Shown here: positions 26,675-35,624 of the stretch, piece after piece | How positions within the stretch are numbered: position 1 is the stretch's first letter | How the letters are laid out: each line of letters opens with the position of its first letter | Source of the DNA: Thermoanaerobacterales bacterium | GTDB taxonomy: Bacteria > Bacillota > Thermosediminibacteria > Thermosediminibacterales > Tepidanaerobacteraceae | Assembly (NCBI GenBank): GCA_012840135.1 | Contig: DUMA01000023.1 | Span: 1 to 64,000 of the forward strand | Direction of reading: 5' to 3' | Length of the DNA stretch: 64,000 nt | Notes under the pieces: generated by a model | What the model saw: only the letters and a program-made list of their open reading frames with translations | Database searches by the model: none | Told to the model about the DNA's origin: nothing | Program-made: the position numbers and the translations under genes

Positions 26675-27115
26675 TTAACTTAGTTTTAGACCTGTCCCCA
26701 TAAGCTCATTTATCCTTTCTTTGGCAACTTCGATTGCTTTTGCATAACTTTTGCTGCTCGTTTTCTTTTTATTTTCTTTCTCCTGGAAACAATTTAATAA
26801 TATTACAATTTCTCTTCCTTTATCGTAAAAGAAAGAAAATAATATCCGTATATTTTGTTTATCAACAAACCTTATAGAATATATTATTCCATTATCTTTT
26901 AGTTGCTCAAATGATTTCTGGTAAATACATTGTTTTTTTAGTTTTTCTAAAAACGATAATTTGATTTTATATTTTCGCGAAAAATTTTTCTTTTGGCCGC
27001 TCTCTTCTAATAGGACTTTTAACTCCTCGTTAAATGAAAAATAAGTAAAAATATAATTCGAGTTAAATTCTTCTGGATAAATAATTTTACATTTTCCCTG
27101 CTTTTCCTCCGTCAT
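26675..27115 (-). CDS. HigB/RelE-superfamily toxin (Gp49-like)
   Basis: About 146 aa. The C-terminal half has the RelE/Gp49-like fold: GIIYSIRFVDKQNIRILFSF, DKGREIVILLNCFQEKENKK, and the SYAKAIEVAKERINEL helix that follows the K-K-T motif in DUF891 toxins. Expected to be a ribosome-dependent mRNA endonuclease. The first ~50 residues are less typical. The frame opens to a TTG at 27163, but the ATG at 27115 follows AGGGGTG and lies just past the promoter. First gene of the TAC operon. Confidence 0.8.
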   Translation of the reverse strand: MTEEKQGKCKIIYPEEFNSNYIFTYFSFNEELKVLLEESGQKKNFSRKYKIKLSFLEKLKKQCIYQKSFEQLKDNGIIYSIRFVDKQNIRILFSFFYDKGREIVILLNCFQEKENKKKTSSKSYAKAIEVAKERINELMGTGLKLS

Positions 27116-27127
27116 CCTTGCACCCCT

Positions 27128-27157
27128 ATTATATAACTTATAAGTTATATTAGTCAA
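27128..27157 (-). promoter_or_regulatory. TAC operon promoter with 20-bp palindromic operator
   Basis: TTGACT (27157-27152), 18-bp spacer, TATAAT (27133-27128) on the minus strand. The perfect palindrome ATATAACTTATAAGTTATAT (27131-27150) spans the spacer and part of the -10. Antitoxin binding there would shut the promoter. The predicted start site is only about 6 nt before the toxin ATG. Confidence 0.8.
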
Positions 27158-27192
27158 GGCCAATTTATTTAATCAAAGATATATTTTTCGGT

Positions 27193-27531
27193 CTAATATT
27201 GTAATACCTCGTCGTTTTGATTCACACCGTAAGGTTTACATCGATTTTTCACATAATTTATGATTCGATATTTCTCAACATTTTCCTTCATACGGGGGGA
27301 AGATTTTAAATAAAAAAGCCGGAGAATAATCTCCAGCATAGTCAACGACCTCTTCACAAGGATGGTCTGGGCATCACCAGTGGACAATGAACGACACATA
27401 GCCGCGAATGTCGACTTTCCTCGCCCGTTCTCGGCGTATATCACATTGATTTTTTTCAGGGCGAGCGCTCCAGAAGGAAGCGCGTTATGAAGCAAACCTA
27501 TACCCTTTACAATGATGAACTTTTCAATCAT
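27193..27531 (-). pseudogene. AAA ATPase (RloC/AAA_13-like), N-terminal fragment
   Basis: 112 codons. Begins MIEKFIIVKGIGLLHNALPS.. LKKINVIYAENGRGKSTFAA, with a clear Walker A (ENGRGKST) as in RloC/PrrC-like and other SMC-related defence ATPases. After about residue 60 similarity stops, and the frame ends where normal proteins continue for several hundred residues. SD GGAGGT precedes the ATG. It overlaps the end of an upstream remnant by 8 nt. Probably another casualty of island decay. Confidence 0.65.
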
Positions 27532-27634
27532 ATCGCACCTCCGTAATATTTGATTGGGAAGGAAACGTACCGGATTTCATATATTCTTTCAGTTTCTGGT
27601 TGAATATGCCAAAGAGGATGCCGTAACTTTGCAT
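27524..27634 (-). pseudogene. C-terminal remnant of unknown gene upstream of ATPase fragment
   Basis: Open frame MQSYGILFGIFNQKLKEYMK then SGTFPSQSNITEVRYD, ending in a TGA that overlaps the ATPase start. This looks like operon coupling, and no function can be assigned. The remaining spacer to 27800 shows no gene. Confidence 0.3.
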
Positions 27635-27804
27635 AATTGTCAGGGCTCGAGTTGGAGCGGATTCGACCAATTCCTTTTTTGAATAGAAGTGCAAATTTTA
27701 AATTGCAAAGGCGGCTATACTTTTCGTATGTTTTTTTATCGATATCTATCCTTATTTTAGAGACAATGAAAAAAGGCAGGGGCTCGCTGCAATTAAAAAT
27801 ATGA

Positions 27805-27821
27805 CCCCGGTATTACCGGGG
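27805..27821 (-). terminator. Flagellin gene terminator
   Basis: CCCCGGT-aat-ACCGGGG followed on the minus strand by CATATTTTTAATT, 29 nt after the hag stop. Confidence 0.85.
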
Positions 27822-27849
27822 CCTCTTAAGCTTAATTTTAACATTATTT

Positions 27850-28683
27850 TTATCCTAGCAACTTCAGCACCGACTGGGGAAGCATGTTGGCCTGGGCTAG
27901 CATTGCCGTGGCAGCTTGATTCAATATGCTGTTTTTGGTGAATTCCATCATTTCTTTTGCCATATCTACATCACGGATACGAGATTCAGCAGCGGTGAGG
28001 TTTTCGGATGCAGTACCAAGATTGTTTATGGTATGTTCAAGGCGGTTCTGCAATGCGCCAAGTTGGCCTCTTGTTGAAGATACAGTATTAATAGCCTCAT
28101 CGAGCTTGGAAAGCATATCACTTGCGGAAGTTGCGGTGAAATTTTCATCAACACATACATAAGTATTGTTAACTGTTAATGAACTTGCATCCATATTAGC
28201 AAGTGTTAAATCAATCGTTTGACCGCCATTTGCGCCAATTTGGAACACAATGCTTGTTGCTGCATAGTCGCCGCTTAATAAAGATTTGGTGTTGAATTGC
28301 GTTTGTCTTGCTATTCTCGTAATCTCATCTTGTAAAGCTGTTATTTCTTTCCCTATATTTTGTAAGTCTGTGTTGCTGTTCGTACCGTTACCTGCCTGAA
28401 CAACAAGTTCTCTCATTCTCTGAAGTATTGAATGAGTTTCATTTAATGCGCCTTCTGCTGTTTGTATAAGGGAAATTCCATCTTGAGCATTCCTCTGGGC
28501 TTGATTTAAACCTCTTATCTGTCCTCGCATCTTTTCACTGATGGCAAGGCCCGCAGCATCGTCGCCGGCTCTGTTTATCCGATAGCCTGATGACAATTTT
28601 TCCAACGATTTCTGCATATTTGTGTTGTTTACGGTCAACTGCCTATAAGCATTCAAGGCACTGATGTTGTGATTGATAATCAT
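27850..28683 (-). CDS. hag: Flagellin
   Basis: 277 aa filament protein made only of the conserved D0/D1 parts plus a short middle. N-terminal MIINHNISALNAYRQL, LEKLSSGYRINRAGDDAAGL, AISEKMRGQIRGL and C-terminal SRIRDVDMAKEMMEFTKNSI, LNQAATAMLAQANMLPQSVL. Secreted by the flagellar export apparatus; FliS (11281) is its chaperone and FliD (11704) its cap. It has its own sigma-D promoter, a CsrA-type leader and a terminator. It stands between two accessory islands; the glycosyltransferases upstream may modify it. Confidence 0.97.
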   Translation of the reverse strand: MIINHNISALNAYRQLTVNNTNMQKSLEKLSSGYRINRAGDDAAGLAISEKMRGQIRGLNQAQRNAQDGISLIQTAEGALNETHSILQRMRELVVQAGNGTNSNTDLQNIGKEITALQDEITRIARQTQFNTKSLLSGDYAATSIVFQIGANGGQTIDLTLANMDASSLTVNNTYVCVDENFTATSASDMLSKLDEAINTVSSTRGQLGALQNRLEHTINNLGTASENLTAAESRIRDVDMAKEMMEFTKNSILNQAATAMLAQANMLPQSVLKLLG

Positions 28684-28690
28684 AAAATCA

Positions 28691-28727
28691 TCCTCCCTGA
28701 TTTTTTTATTTCCCGCTTCCCTGCGGG
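28691..28727 (-). promoter_or_regulatory. CsrA-binding leader of flagellin mRNA (hairpin plus SD site)
   Basis: A perfect hairpin CCCGC-AGGGAA-GCGGG (28727-28712) presents GGA in its loop, the classic CsrA target. About 12 nt downstream the SD itself reads CAGGGAGGA, a second CsrA-type site. This is the layout of the Bacillus hag leader, and both csrA and its antagonist fliW are encoded at 41.65-42.3 kb. Confidence 0.7.
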
Positions 28728-28783
28728 ATAAGTAATCTTTCGGTCCGGCCGGTCCCGAAACTTTATTTTCACTTTCACTTTTA

Positions 28784-28810
28784 TTATCGATATATGTTCA
28801 GAAAAATTAA
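28784..28810 (-). promoter_or_regulatory. Sigma-D (sigma-28) promoter of hag
   Basis: Minus strand TTAA (28810-28807), 15-bp spacer, ATCGATAA (28791-28784), close to the TAAA-N15-GCCGATAA consensus with exact spacing. FlgM (46082) is the cognate anti-sigma factor. Confidence 0.7.
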
Positions 28811-28941
28811 TGGTGAAAAAATATGATATTTCGCCATTTCTACTCAAATTTTGTCATATAACCAAATTTTTATTTCATATTTACCTTTTCCCATTTCCAT
28901 ATTTAATTTTGGTATAATTATTGTCGAATATTCAATATAAG

Positions 28942-31900
28942 TTATATAACCATCTCTGCAAGGTCTATTTCAGGATATAACTCTTTTACCGTTAAATTGA
29001 CTTCTTCTGCTTCATCATTTTTGTCCATAGCCCTGTAGATTTTATATATCAATGCATAATTATCTACATCCATCTTATCAATCTCATAAGCTCTGGCAGC
29101 AAAGGATAATGCTTCATCTAACATATTCTTATCCATTGCTTTCTGGGCGAGGTAGCGGTATACCTCTGGATTCTGGCTGTGTAAGCCGGCTGCTTTAATA
29201 TAAGCCTCCATTGCCAGCTCCTCCAGGCCGTAATTAATCATCAGCTGCCCGTACCTTTCGAAATCCTCCCTTGCAAACTGCAAAACATATAGATTCAAGA
29301 CGTCATTATACAGATCGAATTCTTTTATTTTGATAAGAGTATCTAACAACTGGAAGAAGCTATCTTTCACCTCATCATATTTTGCTTTTATATCACCGAT
29401 TATCGCCATGTATAGTTTTTTATCCGATGAATCCGGTATCTTCCACAATAATTCTTTTGCTTTATCAATATTTTTCGATATTATGTGGCATAAAACTTCA
29501 TGGTAGAGGGCTTCTTCTTTAGCTTTTCCATATTCCATCTCAAAGTGTTTTACAGCATTTTCATAGTCCTTCATACCCATGTACGCTAAACCTTTTAAGT
29601 TGTTTAATCCTTCAACATCGATACTAATATTGTCAAGATATTCTTTTGCAATATCAAACCTGCCCACATTCATATAAAGCCTTGCCAGGATAGCAAAGTT
29701 TACAGGGGAACTCTTGCCCACATATTTGTCAAAAAACTCTTTTACATCCTCGGGCTTTTCATTTTTTACAAAGATATCAAAAAGCTTTATAAAAACTTCC
29801 TGGTAATTCGGATTTTCCTTCAAGAGTTCTATATATTCTTTTATAGCATCATTGAGGCGGTTTAGCTTCTCATAGCACAAACCTATCATATACCTCGCCC
29901 TGTAGCTGCCTGTCCCGCCCATGGTTACAAAAATGCCCTTATATTCACCCATGGAGAGGCACTCTTTGAACATTTCTATGGCTTTCTCATACCTTTTCTG
30001 ATCCATGTATATCGTGCCTTCGAAGAATTTAAAATCCGGGACATCCGCATAATACTCCTTCGCATCTCTTATAATCCTCAGTGCCATATCATAATCCTTT
30101 AAAGCAGAATATGTTAATATTAGATATCGCAAAAGCCTGGTCGCTCCATTTGTTTTCACGTCCATACCTTTAGTGGCAATCAGCAGATGTTTTAGCGCTT
30201 TATGATATTCTCCTATGTTGAAATATTCTACCGCCAAATTCCCATGTTGGAACTTATCTTCGGGGTGCTCCAATAGATATCTGGAAATAATGCTTATATT
30301 CCTTTGGGACTTTTCCTTTCTTATAATTGTCTCCAATAAGTATCCGTAATGAAGAATGGTAACATCGGCTTTTTTGTATACTGGGACCTCTCCTTTTTCC
30401 ACATTTCTAAGATTTTCATGAATCGGATATATGTATCTCAATCTACCGTTGTTTCTAAATAAACGAAAGTTATAATTTTCTTCTGTAACTTTGTTGTTTA
30501 TATTTGTCCCTAAAAAACTCACAAACTTCAATATATATGCTTCCACAGTGTCATCATTCAGCAGCGGCCGTATTTTCCCCACATCTTCTTTTTTTATCTC
30601 CTCATCGGCATCAAGGAAAAGTATCCAGTCACTCTTGGCATTTTCTATGGCAATATTCCGGGCCTTGGCAAAATCATCTTCCCACTTCACATGTATAATC
30701 TTTGCACCAAAGCTTTCTGCTATCTCCACCGTCTTATCCTTCGAGCCTGTATCTACCACCACGATCTCATCCACGATATCCTTGACACTATTTATACAGC
30801 GGGCAATGTTCTTTTCTTCGTCCTTTGTGATGAGGCAGAGGGAGAGGGTGGAAGGCACTTTCTTGGCTGCAACTATAACATATTGATATGCATCACCTTC
30901 ATTTTTGTAGTTATATGAATATCCTAAAATTTTTGCTATATTATCAAGATAATATAAAAATGTATTATCCCTTGATGATTCGATTCCCGAAACTAATTTA
31001 GTAACATCTTTTATATAATATCCCGCATCGTCAAACATTTTTTTAATGGAATTATAAGTAAAAAATCTTATATGTGTCCTATCTAATAATCCCGCATCTG
31101 CATATTCCCATTTTCCGGATAAAAGACCTTTTATAATACTGATATTGTTTATATTCGGAATGCTTGTAACAATAATACCATTCTTACTTAATAACCTTTT
31201 TATCTTTTTTATAAACTCCCATGGATTATGCATATGCTCTAATACATCGCCTAAGGCCACTACATCATAATAATTTTCTTCAAGTTCATTAACTATTTGT
31301 TCGGCATCTCCTATATATACCTTGTCTAAAATCTTTGATGCTATCTTTGCTACATTTTCATTTTTTTCAATGCCGTGTACCTCAATATCTTTATTTAAAT
31401 TCCTTAATTCAAGGCCTAACGCCCCTAATCCACATTCGATATCTAATACGCGGTTTGTTCTTATCGGAATCTTTGTCATTATAATTGAATTGTAATTTCT
31501 GTAATAACCAGAACTAAATCCCCATTTGGTTAAAAAATATTTCATGTTATCTTCCATTATTTTTTTATAATTTAAATTATTTCCCCTAAATGTCACACTG
31601 CCATAATGATAAATAAATGTGGATTCTAACATATAAAGGGATTTACCATTTAGAATTGTCCTAATGCAGATATCATCATCTTCAAAATTTCCAATGCCAA
31701 AATTCTCATCTAATAAACCGATTTCATCCAATAATTGTCTCCTAATCATCATGCAAAAGCCAACTAATCTCATAACCTTTTTATATCTTAAATCACTATT
31801 ATTATATTTATCTGCGAATTTATGGATATCATCAATTGTTTTTAAATCAACATTAATTTTTTGCATCCCTGAAACATTATTTGTAACGGGGCCTACAATG

Positions 31901-32235
31901 CCCGCATCCTCATGATTATTCATAAAGTCTACCAAATTGCGAAGCCAATTTTTTGTAACTATTGTATCGTTATTTAACAAAACAATAAATTCGCCTTTTG
32001 AAATCTTGATTCCCTGATTGCACCCCTTAGCAAAACCAAGATTTTTATCATTTTTTACTAAGGTAATATCATTTTGCTTTTCAAGAAAATCAACAGTTCC
32101 ATCGGTAGAACCATTATCAACAATAATAATTTCATAAGGCACATCTGTATATATTCGCACGCTATTAAGACATTTTTTCGTATATTCCAATTGATTGCAT
32201 GTCAATACTATAATACTACAAAGCCCTTTAATCAT
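28942..32235 (-). CDS. Multidomain glycosyltransferase: GT2 - methyltransferase - GT2 - TPR
   Basis: 1,097 aa. Residues ~1-250: GT2 transferase (SIIVLTCNQLEYTKKCLNSV, IIIVDNGSTDGTVDFLE, LLNNDTIVTKNWL, GNFEDDDICIR). About 250-450: SAM methyltransferase (VLDIECGLGALGLELR, DVVALGDVLEHMHNP). About 455-690: second GT2 (LSLCLITKDEEKNIARCI, VVVDTGSKDKTVEIAESF, WILFLDADEEI). About 690-1097: TPR repeats. This suggests sequential building and methylation of a glycan on a repeated protein target. It lies just upstream of flagellin, so flagellin glycosylation is the leading guess; S-layer or wall glycans are alternatives. SD GGAG 8 nt before the ATG. Confidence 0.88.
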   Translation of the reverse strand: MIKGLCSIIVLTCNQLEYTKKCLNSVRIYTDVPYEIIIVDNGSTDGTVDFLEKQNDITLVKNDKNLGFAKGCNQGIKISKGEFIVLLNNDTIVTKNWLRNLVDFMNNHEDAGIVGPVTNNVSGMQKINVDLKTIDDIHKFADKYNNSDLRYKKVMRLVGFCMMIRRQLLDEIGLLDENFGIGNFEDDDICIRTILNGKSLYMLESTFIYHYGSVTFRGNNLNYKKIMEDNMKYFLTKWGFSSGYYRNYNSIIMTKIPIRTNRVLDIECGLGALGLELRNLNKDIEVHGIEKNENVAKIASKILDKVYIGDAEQIVNELEENYYDVVALGDVLEHMHNPWEFIKKIKRLLSKNGIIVTSIPNINNISIIKGLLSGKWEYADAGLLDRTHIRFFTYNSIKKMFDDAGYYIKDVTKLVSGIESSRDNTFLYYLDNIAKILGYSYNYKNEGDAYQYVIVAAKKVPSTLSLCLITKDEEKNIARCINSVKDIVDEIVVVDTGSKDKTVEIAESFGAKIIHVKWEDDFAKARNIAIENAKSDWILFLDADEEIKKEDVGKIRPLLNDDTVEAYILKFVSFLGTNINNKVTEENYNFRLFRNNGRLRYIYPIHENLRNVEKGEVPVYKKADVTILHYGYLLETIIRKEKSQRNISIISRYLLEHPEDKFQHGNLAVEYFNIGEYHKALKHLLIATKGMDVKTNGATRLLRYLILTYSALKDYDMALRIIRDAKEYYADVPDFKFFEGTIYMDQKRYEKAIEMFKECLSMGEYKGIFVTMGGTGSYRARYMIGLCYEKLNRLNDAIKEYIELLKENPNYQEVFIKLFDIFVKNEKPEDVKEFFDKYVGKSSPVNFAILARLYMNVGRFDIAKEYLDNISIDVEGLNNLKGLAYMGMKDYENAVKHFEMEYGKAKEEALYHEVLCHIISKNIDKAKELLWKIPDSSDKKLYMAIIGDIKAKYDEVKDSFFQLLDTLIKIKEFDLYNDVLNLYVLQFAREDFERYGQLMINYGLEELAMEAYIKAAGLHSQNPEVYRYLAQKAMDKNMLDEALSFAARAYEIDKMDVDNYALIYKIYRAMDKNDEAEEVNLTVKELYPEIDLAEMVI

Positions 32236-32262
32236 AGTTTTCTCCTTCCATCAAGTCTAATT

Positions 32263-34266
32263 TTAATCACTGCTCAATATATTCAAATATATATTTTCCA
32301 GTTGCTTTGCTTCATCCTCAGGTGTAGGTATACTTGTATTTATTGCCCCTTTCTTTAATTTATCAATTAAAGATTTGTCCTTTAATACCATCATTACCTT
32401 TTGCTTCAAACCTTGAAAATCTCCAGTTTTAAAAACTAAACCGTTGTACCCGTCTTTAACTATATCTGCAATTCCATATATATCTGAAACTATTGAAGGA
32501 ATACCCATATACAACAGCTCTCTTGTTGTAATTGAATAAGTTTCACTATAAGAAGGCATGATTCCCATATCTTTTTTATCTAATAATAGTGATAAATTTT
32601 CCTTCTTATACGGACCCATATATTTTACTTTGCCTCTAGATATAATTTCAACGTCTCGAATTTTGCTTTGTAAATCGTCCTCGGCAACACCAAAAATATT
32701 TAATGTAAAGTTTTTTTCTAATATTTCTTTATCACTAAATACATCTAAAAGTAAATTGGCTCCTTTAACTTTCGCCATAGTTCCTATATACACAAAATTT
32801 ATAACATCATTAGTTTTCTTTATCTGTTCTTCTCTCTTTACAGATAAATTAATACCTAGCGGCACTATAAAACTCTTCGTTTTGTCATACTTAATAAATT
32901 TACTTATGTATTCCTTCCATTTATCTGTCATAAATAAAATTGCATCATATTTGCTATAGAGATAGTTTATATACTCAAATCTAGCATTTATTTTACATAA
33001 ATAATTGGATTCATTTCTCAAACGAAAAACATTATTTCTATTATAATTATCCTTTAAAATACATTTAGCGCATTTTATAGGTGTTTCAGGACCATTACAA
33101 AGTTCATCTTTGTAAAATGGATGTGTTCTAAAGCATAATTCCTCCATAGCATGTACAAACCTGACCATGGGTAAGCCTATAGCTTCAAAGAGTTCTATAA
33201 TTTTTGCAGACATAAAAACATAGTCATTTATATGTACAATGTCAGGGCCAAAATCCTTAATAACATCTTCGACTATACTCAAATAATTTCTTATGTTGTA
33301 TCCAAAATAAGCATCCTCTAAAAATGTTTGACCCCAACTTAATGAAGGTACTTTATATATAGTAATATTGTTTACGAATTCTTTTATTGGACCAACCGAT
33401 GTACCTTTGTTAGGTATTAATACAGCCGTTTCATGACCTAATTGCTGTAATGATATCATCTCGGTATATGTTGAGATAGGTGTACCTGTATATTCATAAG
33501 GTGGCACAGAATGGTTGACAAACAATATTCTTAACTTTTGTTTTCTACTTATAGATACCACTTGATTATCGACTTTAATGTCCCTTTTATTACATATAAA
33601 AAACATATGTTCAACTTTTTTATAATTGCATTCATTAACTTCCTTAAAATCAAATGTTGAATTTAGCACATCTTTTAAATCAACTACTTCTGCTACAAAA
33701 AATTTGTATCTAGTAAACAACTTACTAAAAAACTTTTTGCCTTTTTCTATACTCCAGTTCGCTACATGATCGGAATTTAAATCAGTGCCATGGTATCTCC
33801 AATGAGGAATTGAAACAATTAAAAGACCATCATCATTTAACAGTTTTAAAGCATCTTTCACAAATTTCTCCGGTGCTTCCACGTGCTCCAAAGTCTCAAG
33901 ACTCACAATACAATCAAATTTATATCCTTTATCTCTCAGGCCCTCAAAAGAAGATTTTACATAGCTTACATTTTTCCTTTCAATATTTATTAGATTCGCC
34001 AGGGTTACCGCTTCATTGTCAATATCTGCCCCAATAACTTGAGAATTGGGTAGCCCTCCTAAAATAATAGAACCATATCCGCATCCACATCCACAATCTA
34101 ATATCTTGTATTTTTTGTTATAATTTCCTTTCTCAAAGTCCTCTATTATTTGTCTTATATGAGTATAGTTACAAATAAATTTTATTGTATTCATATAATC
34201 ATTAAGTCCTACTATTGGTCTTCTTTGTGGATTAATATTGGCCCTTAATACATCTACCTTACTCAA
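32263..34266 (-). CDS. Methyltransferase - GT4 glycosyltransferase fusion
   Basis: 667 aa. N-terminal ~230 residues: SAM methyltransferase (ILDCGCGCGYGSIILGGLPN, DCIVSLETLEHVEAPEKFVK, LLIVSIPHWRYHG). C-terminal ~420 residues: GT-B transferase of family 4 (LRILFVNHSVPPYEYTGTPI, MVRFVHAMEELCFRTHP, VYIGTMAKVKGANLLLDVFS, the E-x7-E-like region MPSYSETYSITTRELLYMGI). A cysteine group (CNGPETPIKCAKC) sits between the GT domains. TTG start overlaps the stop of the upstream ORF (TTGA). It probably acts in the same glycan pathway as the 1,097-aa protein. Confidence 0.87.
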   Translation of the reverse strand: MSKVDVLRANINPQRRPIVGLNDYMNTIKFICNYTHIRQIIEDFEKGNYNKKYKILDCGCGCGYGSIILGGLPNSQVIGADIDNEAVTLANLINIERKNVSYVKSSFEGLRDKGYKFDCIVSLETLEHVEAPEKFVKDALKLLNDDGLLIVSIPHWRYHGTDLNSDHVANWSIEKGKKFFSKLFTRYKFFVAEVVDLKDVLNSTFDFKEVNECNYKKVEHMFFICNKRDIKVDNQVVSISRKQKLRILFVNHSVPPYEYTGTPISTYTEMISLQQLGHETAVLIPNKGTSVGPIKEFVNNITIYKVPSLSWGQTFLEDAYFGYNIRNYLSIVEDVIKDFGPDIVHINDYVFMSAKIIELFEAIGLPMVRFVHAMEELCFRTHPFYKDELCNGPETPIKCAKCILKDNYNRNNVFRLRNESNYLCKINARFEYINYLYSKYDAILFMTDKWKEYISKFIKYDKTKSFIVPLGINLSVKREEQIKKTNDVINFVYIGTMAKVKGANLLLDVFSDKEILEKNFTLNIFGVAEDDLQSKIRDVEIISRGKVKYMGPYKKENLSLLLDKKDMGIMPSYSETYSITTRELLYMGIPSIVSDIYGIADIVKDGYNGLVFKTGDFQGLKQKVMMVLKDKSLIDKLKKGAINTSIPTPEDEAKQLENIYLNILSSD

Positions 34267-34601
34267 TAAGTCGGTAAAAAAATATCATTAGGTTGACGTA
34301 TAGACTTCTTACTACTTATAATATTTACTGCTTCTAAATATACTTTATTTAGCGTATTGTTATCTATAGAAATAAGCATTGAGGGTATCTCTATTTCATC
34401 ATAATCATTCAATGTATTGAGAAATATAGGTACTAATTTATTACTTTTTTCGCTAAATAATAATAAATCAAAGAACATCTGGTTATTCAGTATATGAACA
34501 TTTACAGAAAAAAGCTCCCAATCAATATTCGGTATTTTAGTATATAATTGATATTTATCATAACTAGTTGTTATTTTAAATTTTAACTTCAATACTTCCA
34601 C
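34263..34601 (-). CDS. Hypothetical protein in glycosylation cluster
   Basis: 112 aa, not recognised. Beta-rich look (KLKFKITTSYDKYQLYTKIP, VNVHILNNQMFFDLLLF, IPSMLISIDNNTLNKV). Coupled by TTGA overlap to the downstream methyltransferase-glycosyltransferase, and preceded by GAGGTGG. Start GTG at 34601 or TTG at 34592 cannot be decided. Could be a small carbohydrate-binding or accessory domain split off from a transferase. Confidence 0.6.
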   Translation of the reverse strand: MEVLKLKFKITTSYDKYQLYTKIPNIDWELFSVNVHILNNQMFFDLLLFSEKSNKLVPIFLNTLNDYDEIEIPSMLISIDNNTLNKVYLEAVNIISSKKSIRQPNDIFLPTY

Positions 34602-34617
34602 CTCAGCAATTAAAATT

Positions 34618-35583
34618 TTATTTGCTTATTATTTCTAACATTTTACTTAACCTATTCGTAAACAAATATTCTTTCATAGTCCTTTGGTATGCTTTCTCCG
34701 CAATCTTTGTTCTTTCATCATCATGTTTTAAATAATATTGAATTTTGTTTATTAAGTCATCAATCCCATCATAAACGACTATTTCCTCGCCTATTTTATA
34801 AAACCTCTCTAAATCCTCTCGATAATCAACAATTTGAAATCCCCCGGCTGCTGATATATCAAAAGTCCTGTTATTTGGTGAAATTGCCTTAATGTGCGAC
34901 TTGTTTAAATCAAATGTTCTATCATCGAAACTTCTATGTATATTAAGATTAATTTTAGAATTGGAATAGTATCTCGCTGCTTCTTCATCTGTTGTTATTT
35001 GAGGTAGAACTTTATTCTTTATCATGTCATAGCATTTAAGTTTCTCCCACCATCTGCCTATAATTTTTACATTGTATAGAACAATAATATCATATAATTC
35101 GTCGATTATATCTAATCTGCTTTGAAATGCTGAGCCAATGATACATATATCAGAATAATATCTGCTATCATGAGTTTTATTAAAAACATCTTCGTTGCTT
35201 CCTAATGGAAGATAATATGAATTTATTACATATTTTTTATATAAATCAATAACACTTCTTTCGGTATCAAAAATGTAGTCATAATTTATTGCATACTTTA
35301 TGCTATTATCGATTTCATAAGGATCATCGACTAACCAGACTCCAATTTTATAACCCAGTTTCTTTATTTCAATAACCTTATTAATATTTAAATTTATTCC
35401 ATGTAATGTCAATATAAAATCCGGACAAAATTGATCCAAAACATTATAAAACTCATCATTATATACTTCTCTCACATCAACCGCTATTATCTCTTGTCCT
35501 AATTTTAGAAATCCATTTATAATGGAATAATCTATATTATTATGAGGCCATGGAAATCCTGAACTTATATACATTATTTTCAT
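34618..35583 (-). CDS. CgeB-like glycosyltransferase
   Basis: About 321 aa GT-B-type protein of the spore-maturation CgeB/DUF3880 group. N-terminal MKIMYISSGFPWPHNNIDYS, GVWLVDDPYEIDNSIKYA, DYIFDTERSVIDLYKKYVIN; then IIGSAFQSRLDIIDEL; C-terminal INLNIHRSFDDRTFDLNKSH, ISAAGGFQIVDYREDLERF, YLKHDDERTKIAEKAYQR. The ORF is open another 28 codons into rfbD, but GGGTGA precedes the ATG at 35583, which I use. It probably adds a sugar, perhaps rhamnose from the adjacent rfb operon. Confidence 0.82.
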   Translation of the reverse strand: MKIMYISSGFPWPHNNIDYSIINGFLKLGQEIIAVDVREVYNDEFYNVLDQFCPDFILTLHGINLNINKVIEIKKLGYKIGVWLVDDPYEIDNSIKYAINYDYIFDTERSVIDLYKKYVINSYYLPLGSNEDVFNKTHDSRYYSDICIIGSAFQSRLDIIDELYDIIVLYNVKIIGRWWEKLKCYDMIKNKVLPQITTDEEAARYYSNSKINLNIHRSFDDRTFDLNKSHIKAISPNNRTFDISAAGGFQIVDYREDLERFYKIGEEIVVYDGIDDLINKIQYYLKHDDERTKIAEKAYQRTMKEYLFTNRLSKMLEIISK

Positions 35584-35624
35584 TTGCTCACCCAATTCCA
35601 TATTGTGATATAAATAACGTATTG

